Shown here one piece after another: positions 17,520 through 27,467 of a DNA stretch of 64,000 nt (positions within the stretch are counted from its first letter, which is position 1; the number at the start of each line of letters is the position of its first letter). The position numbers were made by a program, and so were the translations under genes. The notes under the pieces are model-generated. The model saw only the letters and a list, made by a program, of their open reading frames with translations. It was not told the DNA's origin and did no database searches. The stretch comes from Nostoc sp. CHAB 5844 (GTDB lineage: Bacteria; Cyanobacteriota; Cyanobacteriia; Cyanobacteriales; Nostocaceae). Where the stretch lies: assembly GCF_020829595.1 (NCBI RefSeq), contig NZ_JAIVFW010000003.1, forward strand, positions 62,001 to 126,000, written 5' to 3'.

Positions 17520-20414
17520 ATGCTTGAACTTTGGGGTGCCTTAGTTATTTTAATTGCCTGCCCCTTATTAGGAGGCTTACCGCTGATAGCCTGGATTACC
17601 AACTGGTTGACAGGTAGGCAATTGTCACAAATAGGCACAAAAAACATCAGCGTCTCAGCCGCTTTTTATCATGGCGGCACATGGGTAGGGCTTTTGGCAG
17701 TGTTGTCAGAAGCCTTGAAAGGAATCGCCGCAGTTTTTCTGACTCGTGCTTTTTTCCCAGATGGATCACCTTGGGAAATAGTCGCCCTGATTGCTTTAGT
17801 CTTAGGTAGATTTTGGCTAGGCAAAGGGGCGGGTACAACAAATGCTGCCTGGGGATTTGTTGTACATGATCCACTCGTGGCGGTATTTGTAACTTTTTTG
17901 GCAATCACCACATTTCTGGTATTTCGTACCAAACAATTGGTGAAGTACGGAGTATTAGTTCTGTTTCCGCTATTTGTGATTGTCTTACATTCGGATGATT
18001 TATTTAGAATCATTGCAGCGATCGCTTTAGCTGTCTTACTGGGGTGGATTTATCGTCAAATGCCGGACGATTTAGATTTACCCGTGGAAGAGGCACAGAC
18101 AGATACACAAGCGACATTAGAAACTTTGCCCAATGATCGCCCGATTTTGACTTTAGATGATGAGTTAAATGAGGCTGTAGTTGGGCAGAAAGCTGCTACT
18201 CTCTCGCAAATTAAGCGCTGGGGTTATCCTGTACCTAAAGGCTGGGTAGTTGTCCCAGAAGCTGATCCCGAAAAATTAATTGCTATCCTCCAACCATCAG
18301 AGTTATCACCGTTAATCGTGCGTTCTTCTGCCATTGGTGAAGATTCCGAACATGCTTCCGCCGCTGGACAGTATGAAACCGTGGTGAGTGTCACCAGCAA
18401 AGAGCAATTGCAAACGGCGATCGCTCAAGTACGTGATTCCTACAATCATCCAACGGCGGTGCAGTATCGTAGCGATCGCGGTTTACCAGAAACAGCCATG
18501 ACGGTACTGGTGCAACAGCAAGTGCAAAGTGTGTATTCGGGAGTGGCTTTTACCCGCGATCCGATTACTCAACAAGGCGATGCGATCGTGATTGAAGCGT
18601 TACCCGGAAGTCCGATTCAAGTTGTCTCTGGACAAGTCACGCCAGAACAGTATCGCGCCTTTGTTGTTGAGACAGACAATATTTCTTCGATTCATCTAGA
18701 AGGTACAGGACAAGTCCCCCAAGCCATCCTCAAACAAGTAGCTTACCTCGCCCACCGCATCGAAAAACGTTACCACGGTATCCCCCAAGATATTGAGTGG
18801 AGTTACGATGGTCAAACTTTGTGGGTGCTGCAAGCTAGACCAATTACTACTCTGTTGCCTATTTGGACAAGGAAAATTGCGGCTGAAGTAATTCCAGGCG
18901 TAATTCACCCCTTAACTTGGTCAATTAATCGACCTTTAACTTGTGGAGTTTGGGGAGATATTTTCACAATTGTTTTAGGCGATCGCGCCTCTGGATTAGA
19001 TTTTCATGAAACTGCTACACTGCATTACTCCAGAGCTTATTTTAATGCCTCCCTCTTAGGAGATATTTTTCTGCGGATGGGTTTACCGCCCGAAAGTTTG
19101 GAATTTCTCACCAGAGGCGCAAAATTAAGTAAACCACCCTTGCACTCAACAGTACAGAATTTACCTGGGCTGATGCAGTTACTCAAACAGGAGCTAAATT
19201 TAGACAAAGACTTTAAGCAAGACTACCGTGAGTTATTTATTCCAGGGTTATCGCAACTGGCGCATGAATCAATCGAAGAAATGGAGTCGTCGGAAATCTT
19301 AGGAAGAATCGACTTTAACTTAGAATTACTGCGGCGTGGCACTTATTACAGCATTTTAGCGCCCTTGAGTGCGGCAATCAGACAATCCATCTTTCGTGTC
19401 AAAGATGGGCAGATTGATAACAGTGTGACTCCAGAAGTAGCCGCATTGCGATCGCTCAGTGCTTTAGCCGCCGATGCTAGACAAGTATTACCTGAATTCG
19501 ATCCAGATACAGTATTTGAACAGTTAGAACAAACTCCAGAAGGACAAAAAATACTTTACGACTTTAACGAACTGCTGCAAGATTATGGTTATTTAAGTGA
19601 TGTGGGGACTAATATTGCTGTTCCAACCTGGAAAGAAGATCCCCGACCAATTCAGCAGTTGTTTGTGCAGTTGATTCAAGGTAATCAACCAGAAACAGGC
19701 GATGTCGATCCGATCAATCGTGCCTTATCAGGTAAACGCAAGCGTGGCTTTGTTCAAGAACGTGTGGATATTAAAGGACGTGTTACTGAGGTTTATTCGC
19801 GGTTATTAGCAGAATTGCGCTGGCGATTTGTGGCCATTGAGAAAACTTGGTTAAAAGCTGGTTTACTCCAAGCAGCAGGAGATATCTTTTTCTTAGAAAT
19901 AGAGGAAATTAGACAACTAATTGCCGAAGTGGATACGCCTTTGAGAGAACGCTTACCAGAAATTATCGAATATAGGCGATCGCAATTTCTCGAAGATAGC
20001 AAAATTACCCAAGTCCCCATTTTAATTTACGGCAACACACCCCCGCATCCGCTTACACCCTCTCCTTTATACTCTGACCAAGTATTACAAGGTATTCCCG
20101 CCAGCCACGGACAAGCCGAAGGTCGGGTAAAAGTTGTGCGAAATTTACAAGATCTGCCCCAAATCGACCGTGAGACAATTTTAGTTGTACCTTATACCGA
20201 TTCTGGCTGGGCCCCTTTATTAGTTAGGGCTGGAGGACTAATTGCTGAAGCTGGCGGTAGATTATCTCATGGTGCAATTGTCGCCCGTGAGTATGGCATA
20301 CCCGCAGTTATGGATGTCAGAGGAGCAACTTGGTTGTTGCAAGATGGTCAAAGAGTCAGAATTGATGGGTCTAGAGGTATCGTAGAACTATCTAACGACT
20401 TAAGGCCACAATGA
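17520..20414 (+). CDS. PlsY-like membrane domain fused to PEP/pyruvate-dikinase-type phosphotransferase
   Basis: A 964-residue fusion. Residues 1-180 are multi-helix membrane sequence with PlsY-like landmarks: GTKNIS (39-44), SEALKG (63-68), and GRFWLGKGAGTTNA (96-109). PlsY makes lysophosphatidate from acyl-phosphate and glycerol-3-phosphate. Residues ~205-445 are a PPDK_N ATP-grasp domain (GQKAATLSQ, then VRSSAIGEDS, ending in VLQARPIT). A ~400-residue middle follows, then a swivelling phospho-His domain with His917 in GGRLSHGAIVARE. The PEP/pyruvate C-terminal barrel is absent. The ATP/middle/His plan resembles rifampin phosphotransferase rather than PEP synthase. The substrate is unknown. 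The cupin gene overlaps its end by 4 nt. Confidence 0.8.
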   Translation: MLELWGALVILIACPLLGGLPLIAWITNWLTGRQLSQIGTKNISVSAAFYHGGTWVGLLAVLSEALKGIAAVFLTRAFFPDGSPWEIVALIALVLGRFWLGKGAGTTNAAWGFVVHDPLVAVFVTFLAITTFLVFRTKQLVKYGVLVLFPLFVIVLHSDDLFRIIAAIALAVLLGWIYRQMPDDLDLPVEEAQTDTQATLETLPNDRPILTLDDELNEAVVGQKAATLSQIKRWGYPVPKGWVVVPEADPEKLIAILQPSELSPLIVRSSAIGEDSEHASAAGQYETVVSVTSKEQLQTAIAQVRDSYNHPTAVQYRSDRGLPETAMTVLVQQQVQSVYSGVAFTRDPITQQGDAIVIEALPGSPIQVVSGQVTPEQYRAFVVETDNISSIHLEGTGQVPQAILKQVAYLAHRIEKRYHGIPQDIEWSYDGQTLWVLQARPITTLLPIWTRKIAAEVIPGVIHPLTWSINRPLTCGVWGDIFTIVLGDRASGLDFHETATLHYSRAYFNASLLGDIFLRMGLPPESLEFLTRGAKLSKPPLHSTVQNLPGLMQLLKQELNLDKDFKQDYRELFIPGLSQLAHESIEEMESSEILGRIDFNLELLRRGTYYSILAPLSAAIRQSIFRVKDGQIDNSVTPEVAALRSLSALAADARQVLPEFDPDTVFEQLEQTPEGQKILYDFNELLQDYGYLSDVGTNIAVPTWKEDPRPIQQLFVQLIQGNQPETGDVDPINRALSGKRKRGFVQERVDIKGRVTEVYSRLLAELRWRFVAIEKTWLKAGLLQAAGDIFFLEIEEIRQLIAEVDTPLRERLPEIIEYRRSQFLEDSKITQVPILIYGNTPPHPLTPSPLYSDQVLQGIPASHGQAEGRVKVVRNLQDLPQIDRETILVVPYTDSGWAPLLVRAGGLIAEAGGRLSHGAIVAREYGIPAVMDVRGATWLLQDGQRVRIDGSRGIVELSNDLRPQ

Positions 20415-20752
20415 TTACTACTTCCCTCAACAACTTGCCGGAAGAATCTGTTTCCCACAACCCTGAAATCAAAAAAAAGGTGATGTTACGCTTTGGCGAT
20501 TTACCTCACCTGACTAATTTTTCCCAAGCCCGTTTTGCCCCCGGACACACCGCACCAGCACATACCCATCTAGATATGTGTGAGGTATTTTTTGTTGAAG
20601 CTGGTTCAGGGGTAATTCGTGTTGATAACCAAGAATATCCTCTGCTTCCAGGAAACTGTATCGCAATAGAACCAGGAGAAGTTCATGAAGTGATCAACAA
20701 TGGTGTAGATGAACTAATTCTCACTTATTTTGGTTTACGAGTGGAAGTTTAG
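20411..20752 (+). CDS. Cupin domain protein
   Basis: A 113-residue single cupin. Motif 1 (HTAPAHTHLDMCEVFFVEAG) gives two His and a Glu for metal binding, and motif 2 (LPGNCIAIEPGEVHEV) gives the last His. Such small cupins bind a metal and act as isomerases, dioxygenases or sensors; nothing here fixes the reaction. The start codon overlaps the stop of the PlsY-dikinase fusion (ATGA), so the two proteins are made together and probably share a pathway. Confidence 0.85.
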   Translation: MITTSLNNLPEESVSHNPEIKKKVMLRFGDLPHLTNFSQARFAPGHTAPAHTHLDMCEVFFVEAGSGVIRVDNQEYPLLPGNCIAIEPGEVHEVINNGVDELILTYFGLRVEV

Positions 20753-20894
20753 CAGGGGACAGGTAACAGGTCAGAGGTGACAGAGTTAAAAGTCTTTTGA
20801 TGTCTAAATCTGATCATTTACCGATGTCCTAACCTAAGAGATTACGGCTATATCTGACTTCTGAATTCTGACTCCTGAATTCTCTATCCTCAAT

Positions 20895-21470
20895 TTAATA
20901 TTCCTCTGCTTGCCAATCAGGATTAGTCAGACTTGTAAGAATATGATCTTGCCATTTGCCATTAATTAATAAATAGTCTCTAGCATAGCCTTCGACAACG
21001 AATCCCAGCCGTTTTAGCACATTACCGCTGCGTTGGTTGTGTGGCATATAATTTGCCATAACGCGATGAAAATTTAAGTCATCAAATACATATTGAATTG
21101 CCGCTTTGAGTCCTTCTGTCATGTAGCCTTTACCTTGCTCAGTTTCTGCTAGGCTATAACCTACATAACAAAAATGAGCGGCTCCCCGAATAAAATTATT
21201 AAAATTAATAGTTCCAATGATTAAGTTAGGATTTTTTTTAGAAAAAATAAATAGCTTTAAAGATTGGTCATGAATGAATTCTAAAAAGGTATTTTCTAGT
21301 TGATATTGCCAATATTCTTCGGTAAAAAAGTTATCTCCCCATTTAGGATAGAATGGAGTCAGATAAGATTTATTCTCAATAAAATATCTTAAAATTTGGG
21401 GAATATCCTCTTTGATGGCAATGCGTAATAATAGGCGATCACTAGTTATGATTGGCAATTCCGAGTTCAT
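20895..21470 (-). CDS. GNAT N-acetyltransferase, RimJ/RimL type
   Basis: A 191-residue protein starting TSDRLLLRIAIKEDIPQI, typical of the RimJ/RimL branch. The acetyl-CoA loop is seen in the ETEQGKGYMTEGLKAAI segment, and the C-terminus has the branch signature NGKWQDHIL. The family acetylates N-terminal or side-chain amines of ribosomal and other proteins. The target is unknown. It is monocistronic. Near the upstream convergent end there is a motif (TGTCCTAAC plus TTACGGCTATATCT) also found at 8699-8730. Confidence 0.85.
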   Translation of the reverse strand: MNSELPIITSDRLLLRIAIKEDIPQILRYFIENKSYLTPFYPKWGDNFFTEEYWQYQLENTFLEFIHDQSLKLFIFSKKNPNLIIGTINFNNFIRGAAHFCYVGYSLAETEQGKGYMTEGLKAAIQYVFDDLNFHRVMANYMPHNQRSGNVLKRLGFVVEGYARDYLLINGKWQDHILTSLTNPDWQAEEY

Positions 21471-21739
21471 ACAAACTTGACTAACTGACGGGACTTACGG
21501 TTACAGTATTTAGACTTATTGACTTTTGTCATTCCGGCTGTATGCGGCTGCAACTGCTTGTCGAAAACCGTAAAACTGTTATAACAAGATTTAGGAAAAT
21601 TAGCATTTTCTAAATTTGTCCTGTATAAATCTACTAAAACTTAAAACAATACACATATACTATAAAAAAGCGATCGCACTGTGCCAGGAGAGAAAATTCT
21701 GGAAATTGAGCGATCGCATTTTGTAGTAAATACAATACT

Positions 21740-22444
21740 TTAATAACTGTAGCTAAGTTGTAGCTTGAGGTAATCAATAAAATCTAGAAGTTCTGTCTCA
21801 GAGAGATGGTGGCGCGATTTCTTGCCATATTTTTGCTGCAAATACTCCCTTCCCTGCTTGGGAGTCCAGTTTAATTGTGATAAATATGTGTCAGTCTTAG
21901 CGATAAAATCTGCCCGAATTTCTGATGTAATTGCATTAGCCAACGTTTCTATTGATTCTAAATTTGCAGTTTTAGCACCGTTAATTTTTAAACTAACTTT
22001 TTGTCCTAATGCCTGCCAGTCTATTTCCTTATGTCCATCCCAACTAACGCCAACAGAACGATAAGTTATCGGATGATAAATTGTACAAAATACAATAGCT
22101 TTGTCGCCTGGACTAACTGCAATAGTTAGCGGCTGAAGCAATTGTTCGTAACTCAAAGCATTAAGTGAAAGCAACAAACCCTTCGAGAAATAAGATTCAC
22201 TTCCTGAGCGAATAATATACGGCTTGTCTGCCAAAATATGCAAATCTGTTTTTTCACTTTTTCCCTGAGAAGTTTCTACTTCTTTCTTAAGTTCTATTTC
22301 CGTAATAATTCCAGTTAGTGCTCTTTCATAAATTGGTATTTGTCTTGCATCATCTGAGAGCATATACCAACAGTGATCACTTTCTTTACTAACAAAGATA
22401 TACTGAGGCTTTGGGATAGAGCCGAACCCTAATTTAACTTCCAT
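21740..22444 (-). CDS. Hypothetical protein with C-terminal helical module
   Basis: A 234-residue protein I do not recognise as a named family. Residues 1-180 are mixed alpha/beta without membrane segments. The last ~45 residues (LNWTPKQGREYLQQKYGKKS, then a Leu-rich acidic helix LSETELLDFIDYLKLQL) look like a helical module I have seen at the end of other cyanobacterial proteins, some near DNA-binding functions; that association is from memory and weak. It is preceded by HIP1-rich intergenic sequence. It stands in a region of small accessory genes. Confidence 0.6.
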   Translation of the reverse strand: MEVKLGFGSIPKPQYIFVSKESDHCWYMLSDDARQIPIYERALTGIITEIELKKEVETSQGKSEKTDLHILADKPYIIRSGSESYFSKGLLLSLNALSYEQLLQPLTIAVSPGDKAIVFCTIYHPITYRSVGVSWDGHKEIDWQALGQKVSLKINGAKTANLESIETLANAITSEIRADFIAKTDTYLSQLNWTPKQGREYLQQKYGKKSRHHLSETELLDFIDYLKLQLSYSY

Positions 22445-22745
22445 ATTGCATGAGAATATTTAAGTAAATAAATTGCATGGCCAACAATATTTACAGATTG
22501 TGCCGACAACAATTAGTGTATTTACACATATAATTCCCTAGTCAAGCAAGTGAATTAACAACCTGATACAAAAATGTCAAAACACTACAAGCCACTCTCC
22601 TCAAGAAGTCTGTTGAGCAGAATGGCTTACAGTTACGTGAGATGCCCAATTAAATTAAAGGATAATCTAACTTATTTTTGGAAAGAGCTAATCAAGGTAC
22701 ATTAGTTGGCAAGGCTTTTCTTTGAAGTATGGTAAATTAGCCATT

Positions 22746-23468
22746 TCAGGCTAAACTTTCAGGTTCTACACCTAAAGCCTTTAACTGTTCTGCTAGTAGT
22801 TGCATTTTGTGTTCTGTTTGTATACGTAGTTGTCGCTCAAAATTTAACTGTTCTTCCATTTCTTGAATACGTTCTTCTGGTGTGAGCAACCTTTGTCCTT
22901 GCTCGTTATACCAATACAACCATTCTCTTGCAATACCTTGATAAATGCCTCTTTCTCGTCCAATTCCTAAACCAATCTCTGGTAGCCAAATGGGATTTCC
23001 TGACATTAAGAAATATTCACCATCTATTAACTGATATACCTCAAGAGGAGGCTTTTTCCGCCGCAGGGGTTTGTAAATAACGTAGTATAAAACTTCTAAT
23101 TCTTTGGCGTAAAATTCTTTTTTGATACTGTATTCGCCATGACTGATTTGAGAAACCACCTCTAGTGCTAAAACTGGTGGCTGTTTTTCTTCCCACATGA
23201 CATAACTGAGGCGCAAGTCGCCATCTACAACGCGTTTAACTCCTACACTGAGAAACCCATCAGGAGCGATCGCTGATTTTTTAGGGTCGTAATAAATACC
23301 CATCTTAGCGCCAAAAAACCAATCCCAACGCTCTGACCATACAAAAGCCAGTGTCGCTTTCAGCAAACTGGGAATTAAATCTTGTAGTTCGTTATCCACA
23401 GGTATATCCTCTGAGTCTGGTAGCTCTTCGGAAGATGGCAAACAGTGTAACGGGTTGTAGTTTAACAT
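22746..23468 (-). CDS. Uma2 family endonuclease-like protein (DUF820)
   Basis: A 240-residue PD-(D/E)XK-fold protein of the very large cyanobacterial Uma2/DUF820 family. The acidic active site is indicated by APDGFLSVGVK, then PPVLALEVVSQ and YSIKKEFYAKELEVLYYVIY. The C-terminus has a coiled coil (RIQEMEEQLNFERQLRIQ). Nuclease activity is predicted from the fold; biological role is not established for most members, and dozens of copies per genome are usual. The middle and end are intact in length. Confidence 0.85.
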   Translation of the reverse strand: MLNYNPLHCLPSSEELPDSEDIPVDNELQDLIPSLLKATLAFVWSERWDWFFGAKMGIYYDPKKSAIAPDGFLSVGVKRVVDGDLRLSYVMWEEKQPPVLALEVVSQISHGEYSIKKEFYAKELEVLYYVIYKPLRRKKPPLEVYQLIDGEYFLMSGNPIWLPEIGLGIGRERGIYQGIAREWLYWYNEQGQRLLTPEERIQEMEEQLNFERQLRIQTEHKMQLLAEQLKALGVEPESLA

Positions 23469-23628
23469 GAGTGGTCTTAGTAGATGCTATTTCTAGAAAG
23501 ATTTTAGAAAATAATGTAATTTTGATGTGTGTAGATATCGCAAAGTTTTAATATCTCAAGTAAGACTGCGGTTTTAGATAAAATCGAACTAGGTAACAAT
23601 CAAATTTAGTTTATAAAACTTTTGTCAA

Positions 23629-24234
23629 GTGCTATATAGCCAATTTAGTATAGAAACTGTCGAAACAATTTTTGGTATTACTATCAAAGAATCCGTGGGT
23701 ATCTTTGCTGATATACCTCCAATAGAATATAGCGATTTTCTGGCACAAGCACTTAAAAAATATACACCATTGGCATTAGCGATCGCTACAGAAAAATCTC
23801 GTTCAGAATTAATTTTGACACCAATACTAGTAGAACTAAAAGAACAATTACAAAATCAGATTAGCTTATTCTCAGGAAGAGAATTTAATGTTAGTCCAGA
23901 AAAAGGCTTAAGTGGCTTTTGTGATTTTATTATTAGTAAATCACCAGAACAGATAATTATTAAAGCCCCAGTCGTTGCCTTAGTAGAAGCAAAAAATGAT
24001 AACATCCAATCTGGATTAGGGCAGTGTATAGCAGAAATGATAGCTGCACAATTATTTAATCAACAAAAAGGTAATGCAATTGGAACTGTCTATGGTAGCG
24101 TAACCACAGGTACTAACTGGAAATTTATGCGCCTAACTGGGCAAGTAGTAGAGATTGATTTAAATGAATATTTTTTAAGCGATGTGGGAAAAATTTTAGG
24201 CATTTTAAAAAGTTTTATCCAGGCTAATAATTAG
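23629..24234 (+). CDS. PD-(D/E)XK-like nuclease-fold protein
   Basis: A 201-residue protein. An active-site pattern is visible: Asp in GFCDFIIS, then VALVEAKND (E-x-K), then a helix with Gln in GLGQCIAEMIAAQ. This is the arrangement of restriction-endonuclease-like folds. Similar short proteins are common in filamentous cyanobacteria and unassigned. The start is GTG at 23629 without a good ribosome site, so the true N-terminus is uncertain. A broken hypothetical gene follows. Confidence 0.6.
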   Translation: MLYSQFSIETVETIFGITIKESVGIFADIPPIEYSDFLAQALKKYTPLALAIATEKSRSELILTPILVELKEQLQNQISLFSGREFNVSPEKGLSGFCDFIISKSPEQIIIKAPVVALVEAKNDNIQSGLGQCIAEMIAAQLFNQQKGNAIGTVYGSVTTGTNWKFMRLTGQVVEIDLNEYFLSDVGKILGILKSFIQANN

Positions 24235-24253
24235 CTAATAAAAGCATGAATAA

Positions 24254-24724
24254 ATGAAACAAGAATTTCATTATCCAAGTTGGCTATATTAAGAGCTTAT
24301 TAATCATTGTTTACCGTGGGAAGAAGGTACGAGAATTAGCTTTAGCCAGTTCCATGAACAATATACAATACATGATTCCCATTGGATAGGTATCTTCTAT
24401 AATGTTGCGTATGAACAAGCTGTGACATTAGCTATTGAATGGGACAGTGTATGGTTGCCCGAAAAAATTAAGAAAAGCACTAATATAATAGATAATTTGC
24501 TTTTTTTGTTTATTAGATTGATAGGTGTTGAGCAGATAAATACAGCTAATTATGTTGATATTGGATATGTTAGCCGGACAATAGCTAGTAGTGAGTTTGA
24601 AGAAGTACAGGGAAAAAAGTTTTTAGCTATTGATGATGTGTTTGGAGGTCAAATTAATATTGTTTATCAAGGTCAAGAAATTTTCTTGGCTGTAGGACAA
24701 GATAAAAGTATTTTAGCGATTTAA
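24254..24724 (+). pseudogene. Hypothetical gene with early in-frame stop
   Basis: From the ATG at 24254 the frame reads 12 codons (MKQEFHYPSWLY), meets TAA at 24290-24292, then continues open for 144 codons to 24724. The part after the stop has protein-like composition (SFSQFHEQYTIHDSHWIG and an acidic C-terminus) and no Met start until a GTG at 24422. The simplest reading is one substitution making a stop at codon 13, for example CAA or GAA to TAA. A truncated product from 24422 (100 residues) might still be made. No family recognised. Confidence 0.6.
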
Positions 24725-24805
24725 TAGATGAAAGAGGTTATACCAATTCTCTAAAATTCGGCAACAGATTCAAACCCTAAAACTGAGATTATGTAAGACT
24801 TCCGT

Positions 24806-24837
24806 AATTACGAATTACGAATTACGAATTACGAATT
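24806..24837. repeat. AATTACG heptamer tandem repeat
   Basis: Four full copies of AATTACG plus a partial one, head to tail, between the pseudogene and ndhD. Confidence 0.8.
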
Positions 24838-24866
24838 GATATTAGGCGATCGCTTCAAAATTATAC

Positions 24867-24891
24867 AAAAAAGGCGAGTATAAAACCCGCC
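24867..24891 (-). terminator. ndhD terminator
   Basis: On the minus strand GGCG(G)GTTTTATAC(T)CGCC forms a short stem followed by TTTTTT, 35 nt beyond the ndhD stop. Confidence 0.55.
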
Positions 24892-24925
24892 ATAAAAAAA
24901 CTAAATTGAAGTTACCAATGCTTAT

Positions 24926-26506
24926 CTAGTTACCAATTGTTGGCGCATTCAATGAAAGCTTGGGTGTTTCTTCTTTTTTCTGTGCCAATGTTGGCACAGA
25001 ATCACGCAATCTTGCTGTCAATTGTACGGTTGTAGCGTCGTAAATTTGAGTCAGCAATTTGGGATAGAAACCAATACCAATAATTGGCACTAGCAAACAA
25101 GCTATGATAAAGACTTCTCGGGGTTCGGCATCGATAAGTTTTTGGTGAGAAACCAATTCCTCGTTTTCTTTACCATAGAAAATTTCCCGCAACATTGATA
25201 GCAAATAAATCGGCGTTAAAATTACACCAACTGCCATCAAGAACACTACGATGACTTTGAAGGTAGAGCTATAAGCATCGCTAGTGGCAAAACCAACAAA
25301 TACCATTAATTCTGCTACGAAACCACTCATTCCTGGCAATGCCAAAGAAGCCATTGAACAAGTTGTAAACATAGCGAAAATTTTCTGCATCCGCTTACCA
25401 ACACCACCCATCTCATCCAACATCAAGGTGTGTGTCCGGTCGTAAGTTGCACCGACTAAGAAGAACAAACTTGCCCCAATTAAGCCGTGAGACACCATTT
25501 GTAAAACTGCACCACTCAATCCCAAATCGGTGAAGGAGGCGATACCGATAGTGACAAAGCCCATGTGAGATATTGAGGAGTAAGCAATTTTGCGCTTGAG
25601 GTTGCGCTGGGCAAAGGATGTTAGGGCGGCGTAGATGATGTTAACTACCCCTAAAATGACGAGAACCGGCGCAAAATAAGCATGAGCATCCGGTAACATT
25701 TGGGCATTCATCCGAATTAAGGCATAACCGCCCATTTTCAGAAGAATACCAGCCAGTAACATATGCACGGGTGCTGTAGCTTCACCGTGGGCATCCGGTA
25801 GCCAGGTATGCAAGGGAATAATTGGCAATTTGACGGCGTAGGCAATCAAAAAGCCACCATAGAGTAACAATTGGAAATTGAGAGCGTAATCTTTGAGACC
25901 GAGCGATCGCATATCAAAGGTGACTGTATCGCCATAAAAGGCCATCGTCAACGCCCCAACCAAAATAAACAGCGAACCGCCTGCGGTGTACAAAATAAAC
26001 TTTGTCGCTGCGTATTGCCGCCTTTTGCCGCCCCAAATTGCCAGCAGCAGGTAAACCGGAATCAATTCCAGTTCCCACACCAAGAAAAACAGCAGCATAT
26101 CCTGCACGGCGAATACGGCAATCTGTCCGCCATACATCGCCAGGATTAAAAAGTAAAATAGCCTGGGCTTGAGGGTTACAGGCCATGCTGCTAAAGTTGC
26201 CAGGGTAGTAATGAATCCAGTCAAAATAATTAGGGGCATGGATAAACCATCTGCCCCTACTGACCACTTCAAATCTAGTTGTGGAACCCAGGCATAACTT
26301 TCAAACAGCTGCAAATCTGGATTGGAAAAGTCATACCCAGTATAAAAGGCGTAGACAATCAGTGCGAAGTCTATCAACCCAACAATCAGGGAATACCAGC
26401 GCACTGTTTTTCCATCTTTATCCGGGATAATCGGAATCAGGAGTGATGCCGCAATCGGAAATAGGATAATCGTCGTCAGCCACGGGAAATTAGCTGTATT
26501 CATCAC
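24926..26506 (-). CDS. ndhD: NAD(P)H-quinone oxidoreductase subunit 4 (NdhD)
   Basis: A 526-residue, ~14-helix membrane subunit of NDH-1. Conserved antiporter-like features are visible: the [18 protein letters not shown] helix with its Glu, the Lys/His helices with [18 protein letters not shown], and the central [13 protein letters not shown]. It is part of the proton-pumping arm of the complex that passes electrons from ferredoxin to plastoquinone in respiration and cyclic photosynthetic flow. It stands alone, without the ndhF that often precedes ndhD1, so the paralogue type (D1 or D2) is unresolved. The last 25 residues are polar and variable. Confidence 0.93.
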   Translation of the reverse strand: MMNTANFPWLTTIILFPIAASLLIPIIPDKDGKTVRWYSLIVGLIDFALIVYAFYTGYDFSNPDLQLFESYAWVPQLDLKWSVGADGLSMPLIILTGFITTLATLAAWPVTLKPRLFYFLILAMYGGQIAVFAVQDMLLFFLVWELELIPVYLLLAIWGGKRRQYAATKFILYTAGGSLFILVGALTMAFYGDTVTFDMRSLGLKDYALNFQLLLYGGFLIAYAVKLPIIPLHTWLPDAHGEATAPVHMLLAGILLKMGGYALIRMNAQMLPDAHAYFAPVLVILGVVNIIYAALTSFAQRNLKRKIAYSSISHMGFVTIGIASFTDLGLSGAVLQMVSHGLIGASLFFLVGATYDRTHTLMLDEMGGVGKRMQKIFAMFTTCSMASLALPGMSGFVAELMVFVGFATSDAYSSTFKVIVVFLMAVGVILTPIYLLSMLREIFYGKENEELVSHQKLIDAEPREVFIIACLLVPIIGIGFYPKLLTQIYDATTVQLTARLRDSVPTLAQKKEETPKLSLNAPTIGN

Positions 26507-26871
26507 AATTTGTCTGCAATCAAAATCATGTTTTTCAAGGAAGCCCTAGCTATTAAGTAGCAGCTTTTTGAGGATTTGGCATTTCTTGTTAGGTTGATTT
26601 AATTAAGTGGGTAATCTCCATTTTTTCTCTTAACGTATCTGCAAGAATCTGTGCGGCAAGCAGCAGCAGGGCATACGTTCCCAGTTTCACAGCTTTGGGA
26701 CGATATCACAGCCTAGATTTATGGCAGAAGTTCGCTTTACAGATCCCTTTAAAGTAGATTCACGATCGCTCTCATCACTACAATAGCGATCGCACTGCAA
26801 AATTAAGGATTAGTTTTTCATAGAGTAAAGTGCGATTACCCGCGATCGCTTATCATTTATTTACTGTGTAA
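26507..26871. other. ndhD upstream region, HIP1-rich
   Basis: No gene is visible. Sequence contains several HIP1-type octamers and is the likely location of the ndhD promoter. Confidence 0.45.
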
Positions 26872-26982
26872 CCACGTCGTCGTGATCAAGCTAAAAGATT
26901 GCTTGTAGAAGCCGAAAACTTAGTTAATGAAGCAAAAGCTCATATTGAGCGCATGATATTGGCAGAGGAAGATGTGACATGA
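26872..26982 (+). pseudogene. C-terminal remnant of a small helical protein
   Basis: An open stretch of 36 codons starting right after a TAA, with no start codon, reading RRRDQAKRLLVEAENLVNEA and ending in EEDVT. Its stop overlaps the ATG of the next gene (ATGA), the usual sign of an operon pair. This looks like the tail of an upstream partner gene whose front has been lost. Confidence 0.5.
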
Positions 26983-27452
26983 AGGAGAGGAGCAAATATC
27001 AGCCACTCCTCGAATTTTTACGTGGCAGCGATCGCAATGAAGTAACTCTATCATTTACTGAAATCGAGACTTTAATAAATGATGTTTTGCCAGAATCAGC
27101 AAGAAATAAACAAGCATGGTGGAGTAACCGCAAACAAGGCTCATCACAAGCTTCAGCCTGGATAGAAGCGGGATATCGAGTTGAAGATGTTGATTTTGAG
27201 CGGCAACAAGTAATATTTCGTAAACCTCCTGATCAATATCAAGTTCAGCTTCAGGGAGATACTGTACTGTGGAATGCTGAGTTAATCAAAGCACTGCGAC
27301 AACACATGGATTTAACACAAGCGGAGTTTGCAAAAAGGTTAGGTGTTCGCCAAGCAACGGTTAGTCAATGGGAAAACAGTGTATATGAGCCGACTTTAGC
27401 CACATCTAAGTATCTAACCTTAATTGCTAAACAAGCTAGATTCAAAATTTGA
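26979..27452 (+). CDS. DUF7662-like / XRE helix-turn-helix regulator
   Basis: A 157-residue two-part protein. Residues 1-80 (LLEFLRGSDRNEVTLSFTEI, NKQAWWSNRK, AWIEAGYRVEDVDF) match by eye the DUF7662 module. Residues 97-150 form an XRE/Cro helix-turn-helix (LRQHMDLTQAEFAKRLGVRQ, then VSQWENSVYEPT). It should bind DNA, probably autoregulating its own small operon. The upstream partner is reduced to a 36-codon remnant and the downstream gene lacks a start, so the locus is decaying around it. Confidence 0.75.
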   Translation: MKERSKYQPLLEFLRGSDRNEVTLSFTEIETLINDVLPESARNKQAWWSNRKQGSSQASAWIEAGYRVEDVDFERQQVIFRKPPDQYQVQLQGDTVLWNAELIKALRQHMDLTQAEFAKRLGVRQATVSQWENSVYEPTLATSKYLTLIAKQARFKI

Positions 27453-27467
27453 ACTAAAACTATAATA

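Noticed and set aside
17520-20414. Annotation as PEP synthase
   Set aside because: The PEP/pyruvate-binding barrel with its catalytic Cys is missing and a membrane domain is fused to the front.
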